Notes: a model not told the origin generated them from the sequence alone. DNA of 64,000 bases from BACL27 sp947488385 (GCA_964203655.1 CAXNMJ010000004.1:141917-205916); one strand, 5' to 3'. Positions 8,958 to 18,053 are shown, numbered from the stretch's first letter. Numbers and translations: made by a program.

Positions 8958-10331
8958 TTAGGCGGTTTCGACCGCAGGCGAAGCGTCTGGCGAAGTAACG
9001 TCAACGGCTTCAGGTGCAACTGTTGCAACAGCGACTGCTGTATCAATAGCTGGCGCGTCAACAGCTGGCTTGGCAACTTTTGGCTTGCGCTTGAATTCTC
9101 GCTTTGGACGCGGTGGTCGCAACGGACGCGGAGCCTGCGCGCCGGGTTTGACTTCAATTGCAAAGAGTGCCGCAATTTGTGGCACGAGAGGTGCCAAGCG
9201 CTTGACTGTTTCACGCAATGCATCGGTTGTGGCTTGAGGTGCGCCAAGCGGTTTGACGGCAGTGCGAATCGGCGAGAAGGCGAGGGCTTCGAGAATTGCT
9301 ATCCAACGATCTGATGTTGCATCGTTCGAAAGCGAATCTGTTGTCGCGCGAGCAAGTTGCTGACCGAGATCAACAGGAAACAGCACACCTGCTTTTGGTG
9401 GCTCACCAGAAAGTTTTATCGCACGCAAAATTCGCGTTGCGGCGAGAGCGGCTTTGATGTCATCGATCCACTGAGTCATTTCAGTTTCTTGGCGTTGCTT
9501 CAAAGCAAGTTTGAGTTCGGTTGCGAGTTCTCGGGTTGTTTCGTCACGCACGACCATTGGGTCATCGGCACCTACGACTACAGCGCGCAAGTCGCGGAGG
9601 TCGAGTAGAGCGAGTTCTTTTTTCGCAGCCTCTGCTTTGTCGAGCCATTCGGCAACACGAAGTTTTGGCAAAATATCTTGGGCCATCGAAACCAAACCAT
9701 CAGCTTTGATCTCTGGTTTACCTTCGGCCTTCAATTGGGTGTTCTGAGTCTTTATTGCCTCACGAACGGCACGCAGACCACCAGCAAGAGCTCGTTCGGC
9801 GACGCTTCGTTGCTCGACGGGGAGAGAAGCAAGTACTGCGGCTCGATGAGCGCGACCAGGCTTCAAACGCTTTGCAACCGGACGGACAGGAAGAACGACA
9901 GCAGGAGTTGCCGACGCATCACGTGGAGCACGAGGTTCGCGTGGCGTGCGATCACGGCGCGGTTTGTCGTCGCTTGGGGTGCGCTCAGTACGCGGTGGGC
10001 GATCAGTGCGGGGACCGCGCTTATCGCGTTGCGGTTTATCAGACTTCGATTTCTTTGCCAATTTTTCAGTTACTGCAGTAAACGGCTTGTCGTCAATCAA
10101 CTGAAGAAAAGTTGCCTTCTGTGATTTGTCGCGCTGTTGAACAACTGAAAGAACTGTGATGCCGTCAATATCAAAATCAGCTTCAATCTTTAAAACGTCA
10201 CCGACTTTGCTTGCGTTTGGCAAAAGCGAAGATACAACAACACCTTTTGGAACTTTCGCTCCGGCTGCGCGCCAAGTCCACGTTCCGTCTTCACGCGTGC
10301 TCGTCAATTCGATATCAAGGCGCCTAGACAT
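8958..10331 (-). CDS. Basic, partly disordered protein of unknown function
   Basis: I do not recognise the family. The 457-residue product has a compact N-terminal region (residues 1-75) rich in beta-type residues that could be a small OB-like fold. A strongly basic linker of Arg/Asp/Pro/Lys follows (about 90-145), then a mostly helical Ala/Leu/Arg region (150-400), a second basic stretch (RPPRPKREFKRKPKVAK) and an Ala/Val-rich tail. The basic linkers suggest nucleic-acid or ribosome association, which is inference. It is transcribed away from the carbonic anhydrase gene from a shared 110-base intergenic region and ends 18 bases before the enoyl-CoA hydratase. Confidence 0.75.
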   Translation of the reverse strand: MSRRLDIELTSTREDGTWTWRAAGAKVPKGVVVSSLLPNASKVGDVLKIEADFDIDGITVLSVVQQRDKSQKATFLQLIDDKPFTAVTEKLAKKSKSDKPQRDKRGPRTDRPPRTERTPSDDKPRRDRTPREPRAPRDASATPAVVLPVRPVAKRLKPGRAHRAAVLASLPVEQRSVAERALAGGLRAVREAIKTQNTQLKAEGKPEIKADGLVSMAQDILPKLRVAEWLDKAEAAKKELALLDLRDLRAVVVGADDPMVVRDETTRELATELKLALKQRQETEMTQWIDDIKAALAATRILRAIKLSGEPPKAGVLFPVDLGQQLARATTDSLSNDATSDRWIAILEALAFSPIRTAVKPLGAPQATTDALRETVKRLAPLVPQIAALFAIEVKPGAQAPRPLRPPRPKREFKRKPKVAKPAVDAPAIDTAVAVATVAPEAVDVTSPDASPAVETA

Positions 10332-10441
10332 GAGCCTTTACGGTATAGGCAAACATATGATTTGACATATTTTGATAGCGCTTTGAGTGCGCATAAATAC
10401 ACACTTTAAAATTTGTTGAGCAAAACTAGTACGGTGATTTT

Positions 10442-10963
10442 GTGGCTATTTACGCTTTAGGTGATCGGGTGCCGAAAATTCATGAGACGGCGTTCGTACA
10501 CCCCGAAGCCGTCGTTATAGGCGCAGTTGAGATCGGCGCAGAATCAACAATTTGGGCAGGCGCCGTATTGCGCGGCGATGACGGTGAAATTCGAATAGGC
10601 GCCCGCACCAGCATTCAGGACAATTCAGTGCTTCACACGACACCAGAAACGCCGACGATTGTTGGCGACGACTGCGTGATCGGCCACATCGTGCATCTTG
10701 AGGCCTGCACGATTCAATCTGGCTCGCAAGTTTCGTCCGGCGCGATTGTGTTACATCGCGTTGTAGTTGAGTCTGGGGCGATTGTTGGTGCGAACTCTGT
10801 TGTTCTGAATGACACTGTCGTGCCTGCCGGAGCTCTCGCCGTTGGTTCACCTGCAGTAATCAAAGAGGGTCGGGCACGAAAAGAAGACATCGAGCACGGC
10901 GTGCGCGTTTATGTCGCCAAGGGCAAAGTGTTTTCAGAAAAATTGCGCAAGATTCGCGACTAG
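10442..10963 (+). CDS. Gamma-carbonic-anhydrase-like hexapeptide-repeat protein
   Basis: A 173-residue left-handed beta-helix protein of the gamma-carbonic anhydrase/YrdA type. Hexapeptide turns run from about residue 15 to 130. The metal-ligand region IGHIVHLEACTI matches the family's GH..H pattern, and the helix ends with AGALAVGSPAVIKEGR. Family members bind zinc or iron as trimers; hydration of CO2 is proven for only some. The start is GTG 10442. Its stop overlaps the stop of the convergent kinase-like gene by three bases in a shared CTAG. Confidence 0.9.
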   Translation: MAIYALGDRVPKIHETAFVHPEAVVIGAVEIGAESTIWAGAVLRGDDGEIRIGARTSIQDNSVLHTTPETPTIVGDDCVIGHIVHLEACTIQSGSQVSSGAIVLHRVVVESGAIVGANSVVLNDTVVPAGALAVGSPAVIKEGRARKEDIEHGVRVYVAKGKVFSEKLRKIRD

Positions 10964-12045
10964 CGAATTACAGCAAGAAGTTCAGTTAGGTCAATTCGTT
11001 CTGATTCGACCAAATAATGGTTCGCTGCGTCTCGGCGAAATTGCGCACAGAGATCGGGCCTAAAGAATCGAGCACCTTCACGAATCACATAATTGAGAAT
11101 GAAGAACCTGTAGGCAAATGGCAAAAACTCAATTTCAGTTTGACTCAGCGGAAAAACTTCGTGATAGGCGCTGATGAATTTAACGAAGCGCGGCTCTGTG
11201 AGTGTGTGGGCAGAATATGAAAACTGCGTCTTATCGCCGGTGCGAGAAGAAACGCGACTAAGAAAATAGAAATCTAATAGGCGAGACTCGATACGAAACC
11301 AGTCGTAGTCCCATCTAGTTGAAAACTCAAATGACTTGATGTTGTCGGTCGTAGTGGGTCGCACTGAAAAATTGCCGAGATTCCAGTCAACCAAAATTGG
11401 AATACGCGTCCATTCGTCGTAATGCACTTTTTCTAGATGCAACAACAAGTCGTGAGTGAATCTCTGGAGCGTTGAAATTGCCAGAGAGTCGAGACCGAAA
11501 TTTGTTTGGGCTTGATCGCCACGCAACAAGTCGTATAGATGCACCGCGTCACCTTTGATTGAGTTAGAAGTTGGCGGCAGCGAGTTCGTTATTTCTGTAC
11601 ATGCCAGGTGAAACTCAGCCATCTCTCGAGCCAACGAGACGACATCTTTGTCGTCCAGAATTCGGGGCAAACCAGCATTGACTTGAACATCTGTATAAAA
11701 CACAGCCCAGCACGACCCGTCGTACCACGTGTATGGTCGTCCATTTTTTGTTAGTACATCGGCAAGAAAACCCGACCAGCGACCCCCACGAAGTTGAGAG
11801 CTGCAGCGGGCGAGTCTGTCGTGATCTTCGGCAAATTGAAAATATGACCCGTACGAACTTACTTTGGCAATGAGTTTCGAACCATCAGAAAGTGTGATTC
11901 GAAAAACGCGATTTGTTGAAACATGCGCTGATGTCTCTTCAAAATTTGTGATCGAACGCGAATCGGCAAAACTCGACCACGCATCTAAGACATTTTGATG
12001 AGCATTTGGCAATGATTCGGCATTTGACAGATACGGCAAAGCCAT
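10960..12045 (-). CDS. Phosphotransferase-like (APH/choline-kinase fold) protein with degenerate catalytic loop
   Basis: The 361-residue protein has an N-lobe with VFRITLSDGSKLIAKVSS, resembling the beta-strand and ATP-binding lysine of aminoglycoside phosphotransferase-fold kinases. A loop ILVDWNLGNFSV stands where these have HGDLHxGN: the Asp and Asn are kept but the His is lost. The DFG-like acidic residue may lie in the later WDYDWFRIE stretch. It probably phosphorylates a small molecule or is a pseudo-kinase; the substrate is unknown. It is the last gene of a minus-strand group with whiB and threonine aldolase. Confidence 0.6.
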   Translation of the reverse strand: MALPYLSNAESLPNAHQNVLDAWSSFADSRSITNFEETSAHVSTNRVFRITLSDGSKLIAKVSSYGSYFQFAEDHDRLARCSSQLRGGRWSGFLADVLTKNGRPYTWYDGSCWAVFYTDVQVNAGLPRILDDKDVVSLAREMAEFHLACTEITNSLPPTSNSIKGDAVHLYDLLRGDQAQTNFGLDSLAISTLQRFTHDLLLHLEKVHYDEWTRIPILVDWNLGNFSVRPTTTDNIKSFEFSTRWDYDWFRIESRLLDFYFLSRVSSRTGDKTQFSYSAHTLTEPRFVKFISAYHEVFPLSQTEIEFLPFAYRFFILNYVIREGARFFRPDLCAQFRRDAANHYLVESERIDLTELLAVIR

Positions 12046-12088
12046 GCTCTAGTCTCGCAGAAATGTGATCTTGCGCGTTGCGACGAAA

Positions 12089-12424
12089 TTAAGAGCGGGC
12101 GCGAATGCCGATTGGAGCGATCAAGTGAAATCCCGCTTGATGGCGTTGCTCTTCTGATTCTCCGCCCCAAAAACCGTATTCATGATGATCGCGCGCAAAC
12201 TCTTTGCACGTTGTCAATACGGTGCACGATTCGCAAACCGTGCGAGCCATATCTTCTCGACGCTCACGCGCTTGTGGGCGTTCGGCTGCTGGCGGAAAGA
12301 AAACATCGGTGAGGCCGCGACACGCGGCGTTGTTCATCCACTTATCTTCTGTCTCAAGTCTTCTTTGATAGAAGTCAGCTGATGACACATCGTCAAGATA
12401 ACCGATAACTAACTGATCAGTCAA
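12089..12424 (-). CDS. WhiB-family iron-sulfur transcription factor
   Basis: WhiB proteins are small [4Fe-4S] regulators restricted to Actinobacteria and their phages. The four cluster cysteines are C35, C64, C67 and C73 (ACRG; CESCTVLTTC), followed by the GFWGG turn at 84-88 and a short basic tail. The longest frame starts at TTG 12424 directly after the threonine aldolase stop, but GTG at residue 13 or ATG at residue 30 could also start the protein. The order and one-base spacing to ltaE suggest cotranscription. Which Wbl subfamily it belongs to cannot be decided here. Confidence 0.92.
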   Translation of the reverse strand: MTDQLVIGYLDDVSSADFYQRRLETEDKWMNNAACRGLTDVFFPPAAERPQARERREDMARTVCESCTVLTTCKEFARDHHEYGFWGGESEEQRHQAGFHLIAPIGIRARS

Positions 12425-13513
12425 TTAGATCTTGAGCGCTTGTGAAACCCCTTCGGCAAAGTTTTCGATGTCCTGCTGAGTCGTGTCCCAGGCAGTCATC
12501 CACCTGTATTGATGGTTTGGCAGATCCCAATCCCAGAAGAAGGCCCACTCTTGCAACTGGCTTGCCGAGGGCTCGTGAATGGTCGGAAACAGACTGTTGA
12601 CCGCAGGGGGAGCGATCAAACCGAGCGATTTGTGGTGCTTGGTCTGTTCGTAAAGGGCTTGGGCCATCTTGTTGGCATTTGTTGCCAATTTGAACATCAA
12701 GTCGTTTTGTAAAAGCTCGACGTATTGTGCCGAGACAAAGCGCATTTTCGAATACAACTGTGTTGTTTGCTTACGGATGTATTCAACTCGGGTTGCAAGG
12801 CTCGTGTTGAAAAATACAACGGCTTCGCCAAACATTAAGCCGGCTTTTGTGCCGCCGAAACTAAGCACGTCGACACCAGCATCAATCGTAAAACTTCGCA
12901 GTGCTTGCGGTGTTGCGCCAAGTGCTGCTGCGGCATTAGTGATGCGCGCACCATCCATGTGCACGAGCATGCCGAGTTCATGTGCAGTCTCACAAATCTT
13001 TTTAACTTCTTGTGCCGTGTAAAGCGTGCCAAGTTCAGTGGCTTGCGTAATCGAAACTACCGCTGGCTGCGCGTGATGCAAGTTGCCGCGCAAATGCGCA
13101 ACGCTACGAATATCTTCTGGCTTCAACTTGCCATCTGTCGATGGCATCGTCATCAGTTTTGCACCGAGAAATTTTTCAGGCGCACCAGCCTCGTCGACTG
13201 CAATGTGCGCAGTTGAAGTACACACGACTGCATCAACTGGTCGCAACATGCATGCAAGTGCCAAAACATTTGCGCCGGTTCCACCAAAAACAAACTCAGT
13301 TACAACATCTGCGTCAAACAACTCGTTAAACAATTTTTTAGCCTGATCTGTTTGGGCGTCTTGACCGTAGGCGAGGGCATGCAGAGAGTTCGCTCGAGCA
13401 ATCGCCGACATGATGTCAGGGTGCGCACCGGCCGCATTGTCAGAAGCCATGAACCGTGGTGGGCGAGGAAGCGTAATTTTCACTGATTCATTATGCCTGC
13501 GCAAACTATCCAC
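12425..13513 (-). CDS. ltaE: Low-specificity L-threonine aldolase-like PLP enzyme
   Basis: A fold-type I PLP enzyme that splits threonine or related beta-hydroxy amino acids to glycine and an aldehyde. Seen are the FGGTGANVLAL segment near residue 80, HMDGARITNAA (PLP-binding Asp) near residue 182, and the Schiff-base lysine in SFGGTKAG near residue 227. The length of 362 is usual. The GTG at 13513 is the longest start; the GTG at residue 11 or the ATG at residue 22 fits family N-termini as well. It sits upstream of whiB with no gap. Confidence 0.87.
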   Translation of the reverse strand: MDSLRRHNESVKITLPRPPRFMASDNAAGAHPDIMSAIARANSLHALAYGQDAQTDQAKKLFNELFDADVVTEFVFGGTGANVLALACMLRPVDAVVCTSTAHIAVDEAGAPEKFLGAKLMTMPSTDGKLKPEDIRSVAHLRGNLHHAQPAVVSITQATELGTLYTAQEVKKICETAHELGMLVHMDGARITNAAAALGATPQALRSFTIDAGVDVLSFGGTKAGLMFGEAVVFFNTSLATRVEYIRKQTTQLYSKMRFVSAQYVELLQNDLMFKLATNANKMAQALYEQTKHHKSLGLIAPPAVNSLFPTIHEPSASQLQEWAFFWDWDLPNHQYRWMTAWDTTQQDIENFAEGVSQALKI

Positions 13514-13546
13514 GAATAGAACCTGCTATCTATGTAGGTTTTCGTC

Positions 13547-13952
13547 ATGACGAAATTAGAGCCAGTTTCAGCTAATTCAGCCAGGTTCAGATAGTGCCCA
13601 GACCGAGGGTCGTTGCCAATGGTGCCGATCACCGATCTCACAGCGGGCAGGTGCGGGGCGCCCAAGGCGATTTTGCTGTCAGTCGTGCAGACAATGGGAC
13701 TGGGTCGCACGGCAACGGGCCAGCGAACTAGCCCTAAGTGAAGACGAATTGGTGATCGCCCGCAAGGAGCTCGACGCATTGCGCGACCAGGTCTATGTAC
13801 TGCGGTGCGCGATAGCCGACGTTGAAGCCGACTTAGACCCGGCAGTTGACCCAACGACACGAGATTTTAAAGCAGCGCTTAAATGGTTGTTGCAGGCAGC
13901 AAAACCGTTGGCTCAAGATCAGTTGCATCCGAGCCCAAGCCGAGCAGCTTGA
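13547..13952 (+). CDS. Small zinc-finger plus coiled-coil protein with no intact start (frame broken)
   Basis: The frame ending at TGA 13950-13952 encodes, from about 13608, GRCQWCRSPI, then FCCQSCRQ, then a charged helical region (SEDELVIARKELDALRDQV) and a 40-residue tail. The CxxC...CCxxC spacing looks like a zinc ribbon. In this frame no ATG, GTG or TTG occurs between the upstream stop at 13557 and the cysteines. An ATG at 13547 with AGG eight bases upstream lies in the preceding frame and would join by removing one base near 13590. I remember similar zinc-finger/coiled-coil proteins from high-GC Actinobacteria, but the function is unknown. Confidence 0.55.
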
Positions 13953-14066
13953 CACGGCTCGGGTGTCGATAATGGCGTATTGTCTTGAATTCACGGTTCG
14001 GGCTGTTTGCCCATAATGTTAGTTATGTAAAGTTAATATTGATCTAAACAAAGGCAAATAACCACT

Positions 14067-15329
14067 TTGACCAGCTCCCCAGACTTGATGCCAGCAAACG
14101 GCTGGTCAGCCACGCAGGTATTCGACAATCTCGAAGCCATGCGCAGCAACGACGTTCGTTGGCGCGAAGGACGGGTGTTCAGCCTCGCCTACAACGCTGG
14201 CCCAGACGCTCTAGCCGTGGCTGAGGAGGCCTACAGACGCTTTAGCGGTGAAAACGCCCTGAGCACCGATGCCTTCCCAAGCCTCAAGCGAATTCAGGCA
14301 GAGGTCGTGGCAATGACCGGCATTTGGCTGGGTGCTACCCCACAGTCTGCTGGCTTCATGACTTCAGGCGGAACCGAGAGCATTTTGATGGCCGTCAAAG
14401 CGGCGCGAGATCGTCTACGCACTGAGCGCAATGTTGTGAGTCCGAATATGGTCTTGCCAACTTCGGCTCATGCAGCATTCGAAAAGGCTGCCGCATACTT
14501 CGGCTTAGAAGTTAGACGTGTGCCCGTGCTTAACGACTGGCGGGCTGATGTCGACGCAATGCGCAACGCAGTGGATGAAAATACGGTTCTGATAGTCGGC
14601 TCCGCGCCGCAATATCCCCAAGGAGTTGTCGACGACATCACGGGAATTGCTCAAATCGCTTTGGAAGCACAAATCAACTGCCACGTCGATGCGTGCATGG
14701 GTGGTGTAACTCTCGCCTACCTTGAGCGTCTCGGCGAGAAAATTCCACCATGGAATCTTCAAGTGCCTGGTGTGAGTTCTATCTCGGTTGACCTACATAA
14801 GTTCGGCTACACATCTAAAGGTGCGTCGGTGATCATGTATGCGTCAAAACAATTGCGATCATTTCAAGGATTCATCACCGACAACTGGCTTGGTGGCTTT
14901 TATGGTTCTTCTGGAGTGCTCGGCACAAAGTCGGGCGGATCAATGGCCAGTGCGTGGGCTGTGATGCATTTTCTTGGTGACGACGGCTATTTGCGTCTGA
15001 CGCGTGAGGCCCGTGAAGCAACACTTCAGATTGCCAGTTCAATTCGCGAATCGAATGATCTCGTTTTGCGCGCTGAACCGCAAACAACCTTGTTGTGTTT
15101 TGGTGCTCGCGATGCAACAAAGCTAAACGTGTTCGCTCTCGCCGACGAACTATTGCGCAGGGGTTGGTATGTTGACCGCCAATCCCCTCCCGATTCGCTG
15201 CATTGCACTGTGAACGCAATTCATCATGACAAAATTGCTTGGTTCACTAAAGATCTGCACGAATCAGTTGCGCTCGTGATTGAACAGCAATCGCGTGGCC
15301 AACTCGGCAGCTACGGCACCCTCGAATAA
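14067..15329 (+). CDS. PLP-dependent lyase/decarboxylase, sphingosine-1-phosphate lyase-like
   Basis: A group II decarboxylase-fold PLP enzyme. It has the FMTSGGTESILMAV phosphate-binding segment near residue 110, HVDACMGG with the PLP Asp near residue 210, and the Schiff-base lysine in VDLHKFGYTSKG near residue 250. The DLHKFG/K arrangement and 420-residue length fit the sphingosine-1-phosphate lyase/tyrosine decarboxylase branch. The bacterial substrate may be a phosphorylated long-chain base or another amino acid; this cannot be told. The start is TTG 14067 or ATG 14088 (residue 8). Confidence 0.85.
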   Translation: MTSSPDLMPANGWSATQVFDNLEAMRSNDVRWREGRVFSLAYNAGPDALAVAEEAYRRFSGENALSTDAFPSLKRIQAEVVAMTGIWLGATPQSAGFMTSGGTESILMAVKAARDRLRTERNVVSPNMVLPTSAHAAFEKAAAYFGLEVRRVPVLNDWRADVDAMRNAVDENTVLIVGSAPQYPQGVVDDITGIAQIALEAQINCHVDACMGGVTLAYLERLGEKIPPWNLQVPGVSSISVDLHKFGYTSKGASVIMYASKQLRSFQGFITDNWLGGFYGSSGVLGTKSGGSMASAWAVMHFLGDDGYLRLTREAREATLQIASSIRESNDLVLRAEPQTTLLCFGARDATKLNVFALADELLRRGWYVDRQSPPDSLHCTVNAIHHDKIAWFTKDLHESVALVIEQQSRGQLGSYGTLE

Positions 15330-15349
15330 CAGATCACTGACACAAGTTT

Positions 15350-15368
15350 CAACAACAAAATGTTGTTG
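15350..15368. terminator. Hairpin between convergent genes
   Basis: CAACAACA and TGTTGTTG form a perfect 8-bp stem around AAA. It lies between the convergent PLP-lyase and SCO6745-like genes. There is no clear T-run on either side, so terminator activity is only suggested by position. Confidence 0.4.
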
Positions 15369-15378
15369 GTCGTGCGGT

Positions 15379-16128
15379 TTAAGCGGGTTCGAGAGCCTTG
15401 GCGATGCGGGCGGTTTCGCTAGCGAGTTGATTCATCTCATCTGACGAAAGATGCTTCTTGATTTCGCGAGCCATTGCGTCGTTGGTCAATTTCTCGACAA
15501 GTTCACGCACCGGCTTCAAACTCGAAGCATCTTCATACGGTCCTGCCCAGCCATGCAACTTTGCCATGCCTTCACCTGACGACAACAAGGTTGCATCAAG
15601 ACCCGAGAGACCGTATGTCGCACAAGCGGCGATGTGAAGACATCCGCGCAATTCGCGAATCAATGTCATCAATCGATATGCCCGTGCGGCGACATCAGTC
15701 GGCAACGCCTCGGCTCGTAAACCGGCGTACAAACTCAAACCAGATGAATCGACAGCTTGCACCAATTTTTCAGCAGGCGCAATAAATTTCTCAAGATCTG
15801 TGACGCTTGCCAGATGTTTGCGACCCCAAACATCACAACTCTGCATGTAACGCTTGCCCGCTGCTCGAGCACCTTCAACGGCAACACCCGCCTTCCACAA
15901 TTTGTCAATCAAACTGCGTTCAAAAAACACGAATGCCGAATAAACAACGTCACTCTCGACGTCGCCGAGCACTCCCCCACGTCCAGCGACGTAGTACGCA
16001 AACCCATTTGGATAGCCTGCGGCAGCGCCGTGAGCCATCGTCTCAGGGTCGAGCATGTATTTCGCACCCAAAGATCCGATCACTGGGGCAATCGCTGTTG
16101 CGACCTGCGTTTCATTCATCGCAGACAC
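15379..16128 (-). CDS. SCO6745-like conserved actinobacterial protein
   Basis: The 249-residue, mainly helical protein resembles the SCO6745 family of Actinobacteria. Recognisable stretches are the N-terminal APVIGSLGAKYMLDPE region, GFAYYVAGRGGVLG, the SDVVYSAFVFFE segment and HLHAR-like LRGCLHIAACAT near residue 185. The molecular function is not established. It is the last gene of the minus-strand run that starts at the lipid synthase and follows the MerR gene after eight bases. Confidence 0.7.
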   Translation of the reverse strand: MSAMNETQVATAIAPVIGSLGAKYMLDPETMAHGAAAGYPNGFAYYVAGRGGVLGDVESDVVYSAFVFFERSLIDKLWKAGVAVEGARAAGKRYMQSCDVWGRKHLASVTDLEKFIAPAEKLVQAVDSSGLSLYAGLRAEALPTDVAARAYRLMTLIRELRGCLHIAACATYGLSGLDATLLSSGEGMAKLHGWAGPYEDASSLKPVRELVEKLTNDAMAREIKKHLSSDEMNQLASETARIAKALEPA

Positions 16129-16136
16129 TTTTGAAC

Positions 16137-16640
16137 TCAGTTCGCCACAGTCTTAGCGATAGGCGCAATCATATTTGTTTGCACAATCTGACTATTCGCC
16201 GGAGCTTTAACTGCGATCTTGGCTTGATCGGCAATATTCACGATCATCGCATCGACATCAGACTTGATATTGGCTAGCGGCAACACGTTGAGCACACCTT
16301 GACCATTGCGCACAACATCAACGAGCTGGTCGCCCTGACAGAGCACAACTGCCTTGCCACTAATCACAATGTGAGCAGCAGCGATATCAGTGTCAACGTG
16401 GCTGCGCAAATAATTGAAAACTTCGCGCACCGATTCAAGTTTGATGCCGGCGTCGAGCAACTGCTTAATCACTTTAAGTTCAAGCAAGTCTCGATAGACG
16501 TAGCTGCGACGCGATCCACTGCCTTTGGCGTCGGTCAAGGACGGACGAATCAAATTTGTTCGCGCCCAATAGTCGAGCTGACGATAGGTAATACCTGCGA
16601 TTTGCGCAGCTTGACTGCCACTGAAACTTTGTTGCGCCAT
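16137..16640 (-). CDS. MerR-family regulator, Rv1830-like
   Basis: The N-terminal winged helix-turn-helix reads GSQAAQIAGITYRQLDYWART and continues with a SGSRRSYVYRDLLELKVIKQLLDAGI dimer-helix region (quoted in part). The C-terminal half is a beta-rich sensor-like domain of about 80 residues. The order with DUF151, a second MerR, an FHA protein and gcvH is the same as Rv1830-Rv1829-Rv1828-Rv1827-Rv1826 in Mycobacterium. I chose ATG 16640 because GGGGAG lies seven bases upstream; an in-frame TTG at 16658 has no such site. Confidence 0.88.
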   Translation of the reverse strand: MAQQSFSGSQAAQIAGITYRQLDYWARTNLIRPSLTDAKGSGSRRSYVYRDLLELKVIKQLLDAGIKLESVREVFNYLRSHVDTDIAAAHIVISGKAVVLCQGDQLVDVVRNGQGVLNVLPLANIKSDVDAMIVNIADQAKIAVKAPANSQIVQTNMIAPIAKTVAN

Positions 16641-16710
16641 AGCGACTCCCCGATTCAAAACGTCTACGCCCTATTGTCAGGCTACGGCGAGGCAAGCCTT
16701 TTGAAAATAC

Positions 16711-17199
16711 CTAGCTTTGAAAATCTTCTGGCTTTATTGAGTCAATGAAATCGCGAAAATCGTCAATGATCTCCTCGGCATTTTCAGGCGACTGTGCTGG
16801 AGTAACTTTGCCAACTGCGTCTAAAAGCTCTTCTTCTGCGTATATCGGTATTGATGACCGTACCGCTACCGCGACACCATCTGAGGGCCGGCAACTAACT
16901 GCCACTAATTTGCCTTGCTGCACAAAATGCAAATCTGCGAAATACGTATTGTTTTCAACTTTTGTGATTACGAGCTTCACGGGTTGCGCATCAAGACCTT
17001 CGGCCACATTGATCAACAAGTCATGCGTAAGTGGTCTATCAGGCTGCAGACCTTCAAGCGCATAATGAATCGACGATGCTTCTGGTGCTCCGATGTAGAT
17101 CGGCATGATTCTTCGTGCACCTTTTTGTTCGCGCAACATCAAGACGGGATTATTCGTTGGTAGCTCCAAGCGAATGCCCTCTAACTCCATCTCGATCAT
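16711..17199 (-). CDS. DUF151 bifunctional-nuclease-like protein, Rv1829-like
   Basis: The 162-residue protein shows the DUF151 core: PVLMLREQKGARRIMPIYIG, EASSIHYALEG, RPLTHDLL and a C-terminal VAVRSSIPIYAEEELL segment where the family has the conserved SDGVAVAVR turn. Plant and bacterial members were described as bifunctional nucleases (BFN), but activity of the mycobacterial-type protein is not proven. It lies between the two MerR genes on the same strand, in the conserved gcvH-garA block. Confidence 0.92.
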   Translation of the reverse strand: MIEMELEGIRLELPTNNPVLMLREQKGARRIMPIYIGAPEASSIHYALEGLQPDRPLTHDLLINVAEGLDAQPVKLVITKVENNTYFADLHFVQQGKLVAVSCRPSDGVAVAVRSSIPIYAEEELLDAVGKVTPAQSPENAEEIIDDFRDFIDSIKPEDFQS

Positions 17200-17237
17200 T
17201 GAGTCAGCGTATCTATTTCGACTTGTTAAGAGCCAAA

Positions 17238-18053
17238 TTACCGATGGTCAATATGGTCACGTGCTTGCGCGGCGATCAACGCTGCCCGCAAAAGAGCGCC
17301 CTGTTCAACAAGCTCAGCAAACATATCGAGAGCTTGCTGGCGCGCAGCTGGATTGCGTTGACGCATCAACGGCACGACTCTGCTCTCAAAAAGTGAAACC
17401 TCTTGATCTGCTGCTGATCTCCACGCTTTCAAATGGCGTGATTCAATACCAAGTTCAATGAACCGTGCCGAGGCTTGAAGAATTTGTAAATCTACTTCGT
17501 CGTAGAGATCAGTCGAACCCACACGTTGTGCGCGAACAATTCCGAATCGCTCAAGTTCAACAAGAGTCTTTTCGGTGATATTTGCCGCAGCGATAATCTC
17601 TTTGCGATTAAAAGAAGCGTCAGCAATCACTTCTTGCTTTGGCTGCAACTTTGCAATCTTGCCGGCTGGCTGGGTCGCTACTGCAACCTCTGGAGCTTTG
17701 TTTAGTTTTTGACTTGCAGCCGGGTGGCCTTGTCCGCGAGGTGCAGGAATATGACCCAATCCGCGTGGTGCGGTTATCTCGTCGTCGCGCAACATTCCGT
17801 CGCTTGTGTCACCTTCAAGGCGTGTTCGAATAACTTTCAATGGCAAGTAATTTTCACGTTGCTCGCGCAGAATAAATTTCAAGCGATCTACTTCGGCTTG
17901 CGAGAACTTTCGGTAACCAGATGCAGTTCGTTCTGGTTCAATCAATCCTTGGCTCTCAAGAAAGCGGATTTTTGAGATCGTTATCTCGGGAAACTCTTCA
18001 AGCAATAGCGCAAGCACTTCCCCGATCGATAAAAAGCTGCGTGCAGTGTTCAT
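17238..18053 (-). CDS. MerR-family regulator, Rv1828-like
   Basis: The N-terminal MerR domain reads FLSIGEVLALLLEEFPEITI followed by SKIRFLESQGLIEPERT and GYRKFSQAEVDRL, the classic wHTH and wing. An Ala/Gly/Pro-rich linker (about 95-125) joins it to a second helical domain with FNRKEIIAAANITEKTLVELERF, itself resembling a second MerR-like HTH. The two-domain layout and the position beside the FHA gene match Rv1828. The ligand and operator are unknown; autoregulation of the block is possible. Confidence 0.88.
   Translation of the reverse strand: MNTARSFLSIGEVLALLLEEFPEITISKIRFLESQGLIEPERTASGYRKFSQAEVDRLKFILREQRENYLPLKVIRTRLEGDTSDGMLRDDEITAPRGLGHIPAPRGQGHPAASQKLNKAPEVAVATQPAGKIAKLQPKQEVIADASFNRKEIIAAANITEKTLVELERFGIVRAQRVGSTDLYDEVDLQILQASARFIELGIESRHLKAWRSAADQEVSLFESRVVPLMRQRNPAARQQALDMFAELVEQGALLRAALIAAQARDHIDHR

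Noticed and set aside
13480..13860. 126-codon minus-strand open frame
   Set aside because: It is antisense to the zinc-finger frame and runs into the threonine aldolase start, and shows no recognisable features.
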